Shown one piece after another: positions 1 to 8,326 of a stretch of DNA of 64,000 bases (positions within the stretch are counted from its first letter, which is position 1; every line of letters starts with the position of its first letter). Under the pieces are notes generated by a model that saw only the letters and a list, made by a program, of their open reading frames with translations, did no database searches and was not told the origin of the DNA. The stretch comes from Pseudomonas arsenicoxydans (GTDB lineage Bacteria > Pseudomonadota > Gammaproteobacteria > Pseudomonadales > Pseudomonadaceae): NCBI RefSeq assembly GCF_900103875.1, contig NZ_LT629705.1:3977001-4041000 (forward strand), given 5' to 3'. A program made the translations under genes and the position numbers.

Positions 1-259
1 CATCGGAACGTGTCCAGTAATGCCGGTCGCGGATCACCGCCATGGTATCGAATTGATCCAGGGGTAAATCCGCCCAAGCCAGCAACGCCTGACCTTCGGG
101 TGACTGCACTGAGGCCAGCCGCACACGTCGCTGAAGGTCGTGGCGGATCAGGAACTTTGCCCACCCATTGCACAACTTGCATACGCCGTCGAACAGGACA
201 ACGGTCTCACCCTGTTTGAGTAACGGAGCGGGTGAGGGGCGGGTTTGACGCGTTGGCAT
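1..259 (-). CDS. DCC-family (DUF393) thiol-disulfide oxidoreductase-like protein, 3' end outside window
   Basis: Reading the minus strand from the ATG at 259 gives about 86 codons that run off the left edge, so the C-terminus is missing. Residues about 21-31 read VLFDGVCKLCN, the hallmark of the DCC (DUF393) family, whose name comes from the D-x-x-C-x-x-C signature (Asp, Cys-27 and Cys-30 here). The following segment WAKFLIRHD is also typical. Family members are small predicted thiol-disulfide oxidoreductases with no well-defined substrate. The gene is divergent from the methyltransferase that starts at 418. Start choice is supported by an AGGGAGG-type sequence just upstream of the ATG on the minus strand. 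Confidence 0.8.
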   Translation of the reverse strand, partial: MPTRQTRPSPAPLLKQGETVVLFDGVCKLCNGWAKFLIRHDLQRRVRLASVQSPEGQALLAWADLPLDQFDTMAVIRDRHYWTRSD

Positions 260-417
260 AGGGAGGGTCCGTTGGGAGCTGATTGATCAATTTTCACAGC
301 GATAGGGGCCAAGCGTTTCAACCATACATTCCTTGCAGGAATACGGCGCATAAAATTAATGAATTTTTATTATTTGAACGCGTGGCGTAGCTTGATTTCA
401 GGACATGGAGAACCGCC

Positions 418-1134
418 TTGAAAACATCCTCTCGCAACGCTGCTGAAAAATTTGATACCTCCCGGGCCAACGAGTACGGCCGGCAGAGCCGTATTGCACT
501 CGCCGGATACGACGCCTGCCAGGACTTGGCGGCCTGCATGCTGGCGGCAAGCCTTGGCCCTGCAGACTCGGCGAACATACTGGTGGTGGGCGCTGGTGGT
601 ACGGCGCAGGAAATTATCGCCATGGCCAGGCTTGAGCCGGGTTGGCGCTTCACCGCGGTTGATCCATCCGAGCCGATGCTGGAGGCCGCGAAGCAGCAGC
701 TGGACGCCAACAACTTGCTTGAACGAACGGCCCTGCATCTAGGGCATGTTGAAGACTTGGCCGCAGACGAATCATACGACGCAGCCACCCTGATCGGCGT
801 GCTGCATCATTTGGAAGGGGAGGACGCCAAGCGACAAATTCTACGATCCATTCGGGCTCATCTGAAGCCGGGTGCGCCACTGATTGTCGCCGGCAATCAG
901 TACGCTTATGCAAGCCAGCCGTTACTGCTGGCCGCTTGGGGTCAGCGTTGGCGGCAGCATGGCGCCAGCCCGGACGAGGTGAAGGCCAAGCTCGGGAAAA
1001 TTCTTCAAGGCGCCGATCCTCCGCACTCCGAAGCGGCGGTTCAAAAGCTGTTACATGACGCCGGATTTGGCGACGCTACCCGTTTCTTCAGCAGCCTTTT
1101 CTGGGGGGCATGGTTGACGTGCAAAGTGGCTTGA
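418..1134 (+). CDS. Class I SAM-dependent methyltransferase
   Basis: The 238-residue protein shows a Rossmann-type SAM-binding motif I at about 55-68 (ILVVGAGGTAQE), an acidic residue at the end of strand 2 (TAVDPSEPM) and a post-motif ATLIGVLHHLE at about 120-130, as in class I small-molecule methyltransferases. The substrate cannot be read from sequence. No in-frame ATG precedes the motif region, so the TTG at 418 is taken as start; GGAG lies 8 nt upstream. It is convergent with the Mut7-C gene at 1159-1899 with only a short gap. No operon partner is apparent. Confidence 0.78.
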   Translation: MKTSSRNAAEKFDTSRANEYGRQSRIALAGYDACQDLAACMLAASLGPADSANILVVGAGGTAQEIIAMARLEPGWRFTAVDPSEPMLEAAKQQLDANNLLERTALHLGHVEDLAADESYDAATLIGVLHHLEGEDAKRQILRSIRAHLKPGAPLIVAGNQYAYASQPLLLAAWGQRWRQHGASPDEVKAKLGKILQGADPPHSEAAVQKLLHDAGFGDATRFFSSLFWGAWLTCKVA

Positions 1135-1158
1135 GCAACGCAGGCGGCTGATGTCTGG

Positions 1159-1899
1159 CTATCGACCCAGTAGCGGAGCCAGCAGTGCGCACATGCCGCG
1201 CCAGTGCGAGCCCTCCCAGTAAATCCGTTGGCAAGCGTCGCAGCGCAGGAAGTGCGAATAGAGGGCGCCAACGCGCGGTGGCACTTGCGCTCGGGCCAGT
1301 TCCGGGCTGATCTCGTGCAGCGGCAGGTTGCAATGAAGGCACAGGCTGAATGGTCGCGCGCTTCGCGCCAGGTCGAGGCGCTCGTAGATTTCGCGCAGTT
1401 GCAGGGACGGTTTCAGTGCATGCACATAGCAGCCGTGGCTGATGATGCGCCGCTTGAGCAGATCGCGATCGCGGGTCAGCACGATGCGTCCTTGCCGGGC
1501 AGCGATCTCGGCGATCTGGCCATCCTCGAAGCCGTTGTCGTAGAGAGTGTCGAAGCCGCTCATGCGCAGCAGGCTGGCCAGTCCGCCCAGGTGTGCATCA
1601 GCAACGAAGCGCAGCACCCGTAGCGGTTGCGCGCGGACCTTTAGCAACGGGCTGATATCCAGCGCTTCGAACTTGGGGTACACCGCCAGCCGGTCACCGT
1701 CGAAGATCAACCGTTCGAAGCCCACCGACTCGCCGTTGAGCAACACCAGTTCGACCTCCGTGTGCGGTATCCCGAGCGCCTCGATCATGTGCTTGACCGT
1801 CGCCCCTCGCGCGCACTCGCAGGTGAATGACTGCCGCCGCCGTTCGGCCGGCAGGAAATCGTTGAGCTCCTCGTAGAAGCGGAAGGTTGCACGAGTCAT
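1159..1899 (-). CDS. Mut7-C RNase-like protein with N-terminal ubiquitin-like domain
   Basis: The protein of about 246 residues has two parts. Residues 1-80 resemble the Mut7-C ubiquitin-like (MoaD/ThiS-like) domain. Residues about 90-240 resemble the Mut7-C PIN-type RNase domain: RFVADAHLGGLASLLRMSGFD near its start, VLTRDRDLLKRR in the middle, and a zinc-ribbon-like pair CLHCN / CDAC toward the end. The acidic residues of FVADAHLG and LTRDRDLL match the nuclease core of the family. Its cellular RNA target is unknown. The frame is open nine codons further upstream, but the ATG at 1899 (MTRATFRF) fits family N-termini better. Confidence 0.82.
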   Translation of the reverse strand: MTRATFRFYEELNDFLPAERRRQSFTCECARGATVKHMIEALGIPHTEVELVLLNGESVGFERLIFDGDRLAVYPKFEALDISPLLKVRAQPLRVLRFVADAHLGGLASLLRMSGFDTLYDNGFEDGQIAEIAARQGRIVLTRDRDLLKRRIISHGCYVHALKPSLQLREIYERLDLARSARPFSLCLHCNLPLHEISPELARAQVPPRVGALYSHFLRCDACQRIYWEGSHWRGMCALLAPLLGR

Positions 1900-1947
1900 G
1901 CGCAACAGTATGGCAGGGCTGCTCAATAGCCGCCCCGCCTGCTGTCA

Positions 1948-2736
1948 CTATTGGCTGGAGCGAATGGCTCCACCATCGATCAGCAAGTTCTGCCCGGTCA
2001 GGTAGCTTGCATGACGGCTGCAAACGAAGGCGCACAGCGCTCCGAATTCCTCGGGTGTGCCGAAGCGTTTGGCAGGGATTTCGCTGCGGCATTCGTCGAG
2101 GAATGCCTCACTGTCTTGCCCCATCTCCTGGGCCGCGGCGACCAGGTTGTCACGCAGTCGATCAGTGTCGAAGGAGCCCGGTTGCAGGTTGTTGATCGTC
2201 ACGTTACGACTGGCAATGTTTTCTTGTCGGGCCAGCCCCGCGATAAATCCCGTCAGACCACTGCGCGCGCCATTGGACAGGCCCAGGCTTTCGATAGGGG
2301 ACTTCACGGCACTCGAGGTGATGTTGATGATTCGGCCAAATCCGCGAGCCGCCATACCGTCCACGGTTGCCTTGATCAACTCGATCGGAGTGAGCATGTT
2401 GGCATCCAGCGCCTTGAGCCAGGCGTCGCGGTTCCATTCGCGAAAATCCCCGGGAGGAGGGCCGCCAGCGTTGTTGATCAAGATATCGAAATGCTCATGG
2501 GCGTTGAGCGCTGCCGCCCGACCCTCAGGCGTCGAAATGTCTCCGGCGACGGCGATGACCGTCACCTCAGGATTGATCGCTCTGAGCTGACGGGCTGTTT
2601 CATTCAGCGTCTGTTCGCCTCGTGCCGTGAGCACCACGTTCACGCCTTCTTGAACGAGTGCTTGTGCGCAAGCTTTGCCCAGACCTTTGCTGGCCGCGCA
2701 CACCAGCGCCCAGCGTCCTGCGATTCCAAGATTCAT
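1948..2736 (-). CDS. SDR-family NAD(P)-dependent oxidoreductase
   Basis: The 262-residue protein has the classical SDR layout: a cofactor motif at about 13-21 (CAASKGLGKA, a variant of TGxxxGxG with Ala replacing the first Gly), DIL-INNAGG at about 84-91, and an active-site segment with Ser in INITSSAVK. The expected Tyr-x-x-x-Lys is not obvious: the region reads LGLSNGARSGLTGF, so the catalytic Tyr and Lys appear substituted. It ends with the usual SYLTGQNLLIDGG. Many proteins annotated as 3-oxoacyl-ACP reductase share this variant. It is the last gene of the minus-strand operon starting at 7169, 45 nt after the transporter gene. Confidence 0.82.
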   Translation of the reverse strand: MNLGIAGRWALVCAASKGLGKACAQALVQEGVNVVLTARGEQTLNETARQLRAINPEVTVIAVAGDISTPEGRAAALNAHEHFDILINNAGGPPPGDFREWNRDAWLKALDANMLTPIELIKATVDGMAARGFGRIINITSSAVKSPIESLGLSNGARSGLTGFIAGLARQENIASRNVTINNLQPGSFDTDRLRDNLVAAAQEMGQDSEAFLDECRSEIPAKRFGTPEEFGALCAFVCSRHASYLTGQNLLIDGGAIRSSQ

Positions 2737-2781
2737 GCGTGTTTTCCTGAAAGAACGAAGCTCATAAAAGGAGTTGCCTGC

Positions 2782-4329
2782 TCATGCATGATCCGCTGTG
2801 ACCGGCGTGTTTGGCGCTCGCACACCAATACCCATAAAGCGTCGCACGCGTTCTCCTTCGGCATCGCAGCGTATGGTTTCGGGTGCGGCATCGAGTTGAA
2901 TATTGCCGTTTTCCATGAAAATCACCCGATCGGAAATCGACATCGCAAAGTCCATTTCGTGGGTCACGATCACCATGGTCATGCCTTCTTTGGCCAGGTC
3001 GCGGATCACGTTGAGCACGTCGTTGACCAGTTCCGGGTCGAGGGCCGAGGTCGGCTCGTCGAACAGCATGATCTGCGGCTCCATGGCCAGGGCGCGGGCG
3101 ATTGCCACGCGCTGTTGCTGTCCGCCGGAAAGCTGGTGCGGGTACTTGTGGGCATGGGCCAGCAGGCCGACCTTGTCCAGAAGCGCATAAGCGCGATGTT
3201 CACTGAGCTCGCCCGGCTGGCCGTGGTAACGCGGTGCCAGCGTAACGTTGTCGAGAATGGTGCGGTGCGGGAACAGGTTGAAGTTCTGGAACACCATACC
3301 GATGTGTCGCACACCTTTGCGCAGGCGGGAGCTGTTGGGTTTGTCCGACGCTTCGATGAATTTTTCGCCAAACAACAGAATGTCGCCCGTATCGATACTT
3401 TCCAGGCCGTTGACCGTGCGGATCAGCGACGTTTTGCCAGAGCCGGATGGCCCGATGATCGAGACCACTTCGCCGTATTGGACATTCAGGTCAATACCCA
3501 ACAGCACTTTGTGCGTTCCATAGCTCTTCTGGATGTTCTTGAGTTGCAGGATGGGCGTCGCATTGTTGCCGGTGGCTTTGCGCGCGATGTCGGGCAATGC
3601 TTCGGCACAGGCCTTGAGCTTGGCGATGGCGGCCCCGTCGAGTGTGTGCGGCTTGCGGAAGTTCAGGTCCAGGTAGCGCTCCAGACGCTGCAGGAAGAAG
3701 CCAAACACAGTGACGATCAATACGTAGTACACGCCTACCGCCGCCAGGGTTTCCATGACCAGGAAGTTAGTGGCATAGAGGCGTTGCCCGACGGTGAGGA
3801 TTTCGGTCAGGGAGATGACCGAGACCAGCGATGTCAGCTTGACCACCGTGATGTATTCATTGATCAAGGTGGGCAGCGAAATACGAAATGCCTGGGGAAT
3901 CACGATCAAGCGTTGCATGCCGAGCATGCCGACGCCCAGTGCGCGCCCGGCTTCTTTCTGGCCCTTGGCCACGGAAATCAGACCACCACGATGGATCTCC
4001 GCCATGTACGCCGCTTCGGTGACCACCAGGGCCAGCAAGCCGGAGTAGAAGGGGTTGGACAGAATCGGTCCACTGCCGGGAAACAATTGCGGCAAGTTGT
4101 AGACGAACACCACCAGCACCAGCAACGGGATGCTGCGAAAGAACCAGATGTAGACCGCTGCGGGAATGCGCAGCAGGGGCGAATGGGACAGCTTGGCCGT
4201 GGCCAGGACGAAACCCAGCAGCATGCCGATGAACCAGGCCAGGGCACTGAGTTGGATGACTGTTATGCAGGCATTCCAGAAGTCCGGCAGGGAGAACAGG
4301 GAGAGAAAATACGACCAATCGAATTGCAT
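2782..4329 (-). CDS. Fused polar amino-acid ABC transporter: permease plus ATPase
   Basis: This 515-residue inner-membrane protein joins two parts that are normally separate. Residues 1 to about 220 form a HisM/GlnP-type permease with several hydrophobic spans and the EAA-loop region GRALGVGMLGMQRLIVIPQA. Residues about 245-500 form a GlnQ/HisP-type ATPase with Walker A GPSGSGKTS, Q-loop VFQNFNLFPH, signature LSGGQQQR and Walker [13 protein letters not shown]. As a homodimer it could provide both membrane and motor halves. GAGGTG is the ribosome site. A strong hairpin (4341-4370) separates it from the binding-protein gene. Specificity for a polar amino acid or similar small solute is inferred from family only. 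Confidence 0.9.
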   Translation of the reverse strand: MQFDWSYFLSLFSLPDFWNACITVIQLSALAWFIGMLLGFVLATAKLSHSPLLRIPAAVYIWFFRSIPLLVLVVFVYNLPQLFPGSGPILSNPFYSGLLALVVTEAAYMAEIHRGGLISVAKGQKEAGRALGVGMLGMQRLIVIPQAFRISLPTLINEYITVVKLTSLVSVISLTEILTVGQRLYATNFLVMETLAAVGVYYVLIVTVFGFFLQRLERYLDLNFRKPHTLDGAAIAKLKACAEALPDIARKATGNNATPILQLKNIQKSYGTHKVLLGIDLNVQYGEVVSIIGPSGSGKTSLIRTVNGLESIDTGDILLFGEKFIEASDKPNSSRLRKGVRHIGMVFQNFNLFPHRTILDNVTLAPRYHGQPGELSEHRAYALLDKVGLLAHAHKYPHQLSGGQQQRVAIARALAMEPQIMLFDEPTSALDPELVNDVLNVIRDLAKEGMTMVIVTHEMDFAMSISDRVIFMENGNIQLDAAPETIRCDAEGERVRRFMGIGVRAPNTPVTADHA

Positions 4330-4340
4330 GGGGCACCTCG

Positions 4341-4370
4341 ATCTGCCGCCCCGGTGCCGGGGAGGCAGAT
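4341..4370 (-). repeat. Intercistronic hairpin between binding-protein and transporter genes
   Basis: The sequence forms two 14-nt arms (ATCTGCCGCCCCGG and CCGGGGAGGCAGAT) around a TG centre with one mismatch. It lies in the 64-nt gap between the solute-binding gene and the fused permease-ATPase, immediately before the latter's ribosome site. No T-run follows on the minus strand, so it is more likely an RNA-stabilising or translation-lowering hairpin than a full terminator. Such elements usually help produce more binding protein than transporter. Confidence 0.6.
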
Positions 4371-4393
4371 GACCAATCTATAAGGGCAGATTC

Positions 4394-5185
4394 TTAGTTG
4401 GCAGTCGGTTCTTCCAAGCCATATTTTTTAAGAATAGCGGCGTATTCACCGCTCTTTTTGCTCTCCTCGAAGGCCTTTTGCACGGCCTTGAAGGTCTCGT
4501 CGTTACCTTTCTTGACGAAGATGCCCAGGGTTTGCTGATAAATCGGGTGATCGGTGGTAATCACCACGCGTCCATTGGTTTTTTCCGCGATCATTTTTGC
4601 GGCACCGGCGATTTCAACCTGGGCCTGAATGTTCTTGGACAACAGGGCCTGGGTCACTTCGGGCGCCGAAGGATATTCGCTGACGGTGATCGCGCCTTTG
4701 TTGTTCGGCACGCAGTAGTCATCGGACAGCTTCCTGAATTCCTTGACCCAGGTAGTGCCCTGTTCCAGGCCCAGTTTCAAGCCGCACAGGTCTTCAGGTT
4801 TCTTCGCATTGATCTCGCTGCCCTTGGGCACCATGACCGCAGCACCGGTATTGGCATAGGCGATGGTCTGGGCCTGAGTCTGGCGCTCCGGCGTGATGTA
4901 CATGCCGGAAATGACCGCGTCGTATTTGCCGGAGTTCAAGCCCAGGATCAGGCTCGGGAACTTGGTGTCGACGAACTCCACCTTGGCGTTCATGTGCTTG
5001 GCCAATGCCGTTGCCAGCTCAGGGTCCGAACCCACCACATTCTTGTCCTTGTCATAGGACTCGAAAGGCGGGTAAGTGATTTCCATGCCGACCTTGAACG
5101 TGTCTGTCGCAGCCATGCTCACGGAGGCCCCGAGCATACCGGCTGCCAATACAGCCAAGCTCAACAGATTTTTTTTGTTTTTCAT
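4394..5185 (-). CDS. Periplasmic amino-acid-type solute-binding protein
   Basis: The 263-residue protein begins with a clear Sec signal peptide (KNKKNLLSLAVLAAG, Ala-rich, cleavage after about residue 25). The mature part follows the bacterial extracellular solute-binding family 3 pattern: FKVGMEITYPPFESYD near the N-terminus, GSDPELATALAKHM, and DAVISGMYITPERQ at about 85-100. It should deliver a polar amino acid or related cation to the fused permease-ATPase encoded downstream. GGAG precedes the ATG. The first two genes of the operon (TIM barrel, dioxygenase) suggest the ligand is then modified by oxidation, but the ligand itself cannot be named. Confidence 0.9.
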   Translation of the reverse strand: MKNKKNLLSLAVLAAGMLGASVSMAATDTFKVGMEITYPPFESYDKDKNVVGSDPELATALAKHMNAKVEFVDTKFPSLILGLNSGKYDAVISGMYITPERQTQAQTIAYANTGAAVMVPKGSEINAKKPEDLCGLKLGLEQGTTWVKEFRKLSDDYCVPNNKGAITVSEYPSAPEVTQALLSKNIQAQVEIAGAAKMIAEKTNGRVVITTDHPIYQQTLGIFVKKGNDETFKAVQKAFEESKKSGEYAAILKKYGLEEPTAN

Positions 5186-5232
5186 TTTTCACTGACTCCG
5201 GCGTAGGTAAGGGATGTAGCTGAAAACTTCAA

Positions 5233-6303
5233 TCAGGACGGTTCAGCCTGATTTTTCAAATGTCCGAAACTGGCGGGCTTGCGTGCCTTGCCTGGCAGTT
5301 GAACTTCCCCATTGGCCACCCTTTGACGCAGATACTGATAGGTCTGCAGCGCCTGGCCATACATGTGTTCGCCGATCGTGATCTCTTCGTAGTCGTTGCC
5401 TGCCTGGGCGAACCCGGGCAGTGGTTTGATCTGGGTGTGATAGTCACAGGCATAAAACAGCGGGAAGGAGTAACGCTCCTCCTTCACGCTGCGTACCCGG
5501 TGCGCGGTGGCAACGAATGCGCCTGCGGTCATCACTTCCAGCATGTCGCCGATGTTGACCACAAAGGCATCGGCAATCGGTGGTGCATCGATCCATTGTC
5601 CGAGGTTGTTCATCACCTCAAGGCCGGGTTTGTCAGCCAGGAGAATGGTGAAGCACTCGTAATCAGTATGGGCGCCAAGTCCCGGCGCGTCATGGGCCGC
5701 ACCGTCGAAGGGGTAGTGGATCAGGCGCAGCTTGGACGGCGGTCGGGTGACCAGGCTGTCGAAGTAGTTTTCTTCCAGGCCCAGGGTCAGGGCAAAGCCG
5801 CTGAACAGGCGCCGGCCCAAGGCGAAGATCGCTTCGTAGTAGGCCTGCACCGCCGGCTTGAAACCTGGCAGCTGTGGCCAGTCGTTGGGCCCCAGCAACG
5901 GGGTGTTGGCCAGCACCAGCGGGTCATTGGCCGGGACTTCGAAGCCGACGTCGAAGGCTTCCTTGTGGTCGGGCTTGCCTTTGGAATAGACCTCTTCGCC
6001 TTCGGGCACAAAGCCCTTGTGGGTTTGCGAGGTGCCGATGTAGTGCTGCATCTTGGTGTCCAAGGGCTGGTCGAAATAGTCCTTGGCAGCCTGGCGCAGG
6101 TTGGCGATCAGTTGCGGGTCGATACCGTGGTCGGTGATATAGAGGAACCCGACTTCGCTAGCGGCGCGCCCCAATTGTTCGGCCACGGCGAGACGGTGTT
6201 CCAGTTCCACGCTGAACAGACCGGCGATGTTGACCACCGGAATGCTATTGAAGTTGGCTTTTTGTGGGTCAGTGCTGGCGCTGTTGTTCTTGTTGTCAGG
6301 CAT
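5233..6303 (-). CDS. 2-oxoglutarate/Fe(II)-dependent dioxygenase, isopenicillin-N-synthase-like
   Basis: The 356-residue protein has the non-haem dioxygenase N-terminal domain (VNIAGLF..., [18 protein letters not shown]) and a 2OG-Fe(II) oxygenase domain. The iron ligands are visible as H212-x-D214 (LGAHTDYE) and H268 (ATAHRVRS); the 2-oxoglutarate clamp R-x-S is at about 277-279 (ERYSFP). The family hydroxylates, desaturates or cyclises small molecules; the substrate here is unknown. The frame is open 71 codons further upstream, but that stretch overlaps the preceding gene and lacks family similarity. The ATG at 6303 with AGGGAG upstream, 14 nt after the TIM-barrel gene, is the better start. 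Confidence 0.88.
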   Translation of the reverse strand: MPDNKNNSASTDPQKANFNSIPVVNIAGLFSVELEHRLAVAEQLGRAASEVGFLYITDHGIDPQLIANLRQAAKDYFDQPLDTKMQHYIGTSQTHKGFVPEGEEVYSKGKPDHKEAFDVGFEVPANDPLVLANTPLLGPNDWPQLPGFKPAVQAYYEAIFALGRRLFSGFALTLGLEENYFDSLVTRPPSKLRLIHYPFDGAAHDAPGLGAHTDYECFTILLADKPGLEVMNNLGQWIDAPPIADAFVVNIGDMLEVMTAGAFVATAHRVRSVKEERYSFPLFYACDYHTQIKPLPGFAQAGNDYEEITIGEHMYGQALQTYQYLRQRVANGEVQLPGKARKPASFGHLKNQAEPS

Positions 6304-6317
6304 GACGCATCGACTCC

Positions 6318-7169
6318 CTAAGGATGGCTTGAGTGGTGGAAACGCTCGAAGTGTTTGCGCTCGGTCTGCCCCATCCACACGTTCAATGACCACAGGTCGG
6401 CGACCGGGACATTGGTGAAGGGCAAATGGTGCAGATAGCCGTCCGCGCCGAATTCCGGGGTCAGGGTGCTGACCTGGTAACCGCGAGCTTGCTGCGATTG
6501 CCAGATGCTTTCCCAATGCTGTTGATGGAATGCCAGCTCTTTTGCGTATTCGGGAGCCGCCGGATGCGGAACCTGCGGGCCCTGGTCGTAGCCGACACGA
6601 GCCTGAATATGGTGAACCCGCTCGACGAAAGCGCTCAGGTCATCGGCCGGGTCATTCAACAGGCGCTCGCAGGTCACGACCCAATGGCTGATGTCACTGG
6701 TGAACAGCAGATCAGGCAGTTGCCGGATCAACTCCAGGGTCACCCAAGGGTTGAACAGCGAACGCGAGCGGTGCGTTTCGAAACTGCAGACCTGTCCGTG
6801 CTTGCGCCCCAGTTCCAGTGCCTGGCCGAAAAATTCCACTTGTTGTGGCAAGGACCAGCGGTCGTTGCCCGCCAGCACGTTGACGAAACGCGGGCCGAGT
6901 TCGCCAGCCCAGGCCAGTTTCTGATCCAGGTCATTGAGGTGCACGGCCGGCGTTGCCGACTGGTCCGGCAGCACGTCGTACGCGGTGAAGACGGTGCTGA
7001 TGTAGCCCAGGCGATTGGCCTGGAGAAAGGCGCCAAACTCGGCCCGTTCACGGGCGTCCAGTGGCAGGCGCGCTTCCATGCCATCAAAGCCCGCTTGCAG
7101 CAACTCCTCAAGCGCCTGAGCCTTGCTAGCGGTGTAACCCCACAGCGTGCGGAAAATTTCCAGCTTCAT
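6318..7169 (-). CDS. Xylose-isomerase-like TIM-barrel protein (sugar phosphate isomerase/epimerase family)
   Basis: The 283-residue protein has the AP-endonuclease-2/xylose-isomerase-like barrel pattern. Candidate metal ligands lie at the ends of successive strands: Glu in CSFETHRS (about 145), Asp in [10 protein letters not shown] (about 178), His in VHHIQARVG (about 208) and Glu in [10 protein letters not shown] (about 247). Members isomerise or epimerise sugars or small hydroxy acids and some cleave rings; the substrate here is not evident. It is the first gene of the minus-strand operon that continues with dioxygenase, binding protein, transporter and SDR, and therefore probably works on the imported solute. 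Confidence 0.85.
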   Translation of the reverse strand: MKLEIFRTLWGYTASKAQALEELLQAGFDGMEARLPLDARERAEFGAFLQANRLGYISTVFTAYDVLPDQSATPAVHLNDLDQKLAWAGELGPRFVNVLAGNDRWSLPQQVEFFGQALELGRKHGQVCSFETHRSRSLFNPWVTLELIRQLPDLLFTSDISHWVVTCERLLNDPADDLSAFVERVHHIQARVGYDQGPQVPHPAAPEYAKELAFHQQHWESIWQSQQARGYQVSTLTPEFGADGYLHHLPFTNVPVADLWSLNVWMGQTERKHFERFHHSSHP

Positions 7170-7357
7170 CGGTGATCCTCAAAAATCCAGGGCCTACTGC
7201 AAAAGCACTTCGACGGCGCCAAGCCACTTAGCGATCAATGGTCAGCGGGGCAGAGGACTTCAGGTCTGGATCTCTGCGCAAATCTGATCCACTGAGCGAT
7301 ACCGGGCGGGTTCGCTGTGGAGCCGATGTTAGGCACAGGGCGGGTGGCGAAAGAATC

Positions 7358-7388
7358 TGAAAGTTCAAATGAATACTTCAGACTTTCA
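7358..7388. promoter_or_regulatory. Candidate operator upstream of the dioxygenase operon
   Basis: Perfect 7-nt arms TGAAAGT (7358-7364) and ACTTTCA (7382-7388) flank an A/T-rich centre that itself contains TTCAAATGAA. It sits about 190 bp upstream of the first gene of the minus-strand operon in the only long intergenic gap near it. No adjacent regulator gene is present, so the cognate protein is unknown. Confidence 0.35.
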
Positions 7389-7403
7389 TCAACAAATAGC
7401 TAG

Positions 7404-7634
7404 CTACTTATCGCGCTTGCCAGGAGGGGTTTTACGGGCGAGTACGTGTTTACGTTGACTATTAGTGCGAGGTGCCACTGTTACGGCATTATTTTGAAAG
7501 ACGGAAACAGGCTGTGTTTGTCCAGCGTCATGTTGGCGGAATACACCAAGAGGTGGGGCTCCTGGCGGCATCCCCAATAGCATCCCTTCAATGACCCACC
7601 GCGCCGACTTGAGCTGTAATCCACTCCAGGCCAA
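7404..7634 (-). CDS. Doubtful small hypothetical protein
   Basis: A 76-codon frame starts with TTG 31 nt after the tspO stop on the same strand. The product is Pro/Gly-rich in the middle (GMPPGAPPLG) and strongly basic at the end (RKTPPGKRDK). I recognise no domain and see no convincing ribosome-binding site before the TTG. It could be a real small protein co-transcribed with tspO, or chance. It is listed only because the stretch has no other content. Confidence 0.2.
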   Translation of the reverse strand: MAWSGLQLKSARWVIEGMLLGMPPGAPPLGVFRQHDAGQTQPVSVFQNNAVTVAPRTNSQRKHVLARKTPPGKRDK

Positions 7635-7665
7635 GGGGCTTCTTGACGTCTTTAGAAGTTCGTCA

Positions 7666-8106
7666 TCAGCGATTCTTGAACAAGATGGAAAAATTCAACG
7701 CCGCAGCTACACATAGCCACGCCAGGTAAGGAAACAGGATCAAGCCCGTGATCACGTCAAGCTGCAACGCCATCACCACCATTGCCGCGACCACCAGCCA
7801 AAGCACTATCAGGATCACCATGCCGGCGAAAATGTGGTGCGCGCCGAAGAACACCGGTGTCCACAGCGTGTTCAGCGCGATCTGCGCGGCCCATAAGGCC
7901 AGCACCACCTGGCTTCCAGGTATCAGGGTTAACCGATATCCAGCCCAGGCCAGCAACAGATAGATCACAGTCCAGGCGACCGGAAACATCCAGTTGGGTG
8001 GTGTAAAGCTCGGTTTAGCGAGCGATTCGTACCATGGGCCCGGTTTGAACAGGAAGCCGGTGCTTGCCGCCGCAGCGCAGGCCAGAAGTAAAATAAAAAA
8101 GGTCAT
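7666..8106 (-). CDS. tspO: TspO/MBR-family membrane protein
   Basis: The 146-residue protein has five hydrophobic spans and the TspO/MBR signatures: KPSFTPPNWMFPVAW at about 31-45, NTLWTPVFFGAHH at about 94-106 and PYLAWLCVAAALN near the C-terminus. Bacterial TspO proteins bind porphyrins and other ligands and are linked to light, redox or stress responses; the precise role varies. Length matches the usual 150-160 residues. It stands alone, with a 220-nt gap to azoR upstream in which I see no other gene. It could be co-transcribed with the doubtful small frame downstream. Confidence 0.92.
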   Translation of the reverse strand: MTFFILLLACAAAASTGFLFKPGPWYESLAKPSFTPPNWMFPVAWTVIYLLLAWAGYRLTLIPGSQVVLALWAAQIALNTLWTPVFFGAHHIFAGMVILIVLWLVVAAMVVMALQLDVITGLILFPYLAWLCVAAALNFSILFKNR

Positions 8107-8326
8107 CGCGTGTCCTTGGCTGATGTCAGCTATCTGGGGGTCATAAAGCCGTGTCGGCAGTATTAAGAGATGACGCCTTGGAACGCGAAAAGTTTGGTTT
8201 GGAGGAAAGGATCTCTGTGCTCACCGTGAGCAAATTCAATCGATCAGGTGTTGCCGCAAGAGTGGACGCCTGTTTAACCAAACGAAGTCGAGGGGGCAGA
8301 ATCGTGTGACCAGGAGGAATACGGCG

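Larger units (their letters stand above)
7170..7665. other. Long intergenic stretch upstream of the dioxygenase operon
   Basis: Between the TIM-barrel gene and tspO lie 496 nt. The first half should hold the promoter of the minus-strand operon and contains the dyad at 7358-7388. The second half holds only one doubtful small frame (7404-7634). I recognise no RNA gene, repeat family or mobile element. Confidence 0.5.

Noticed and set aside
1951..4383. An 810-codon open frame on the plus strand opposite the SDR and ABC transporter genes
   Set aside because: It is a by-product of high third-position G+C in the minus-strand genes; its product is His/Gln/Arg-rich, has no domain and no ribosome site.
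5260..6321. A 353-codon plus-strand frame opposite the dioxygenase
   Set aside because: The minus-strand gene has complete catalytic motifs; the opposite frame has none.
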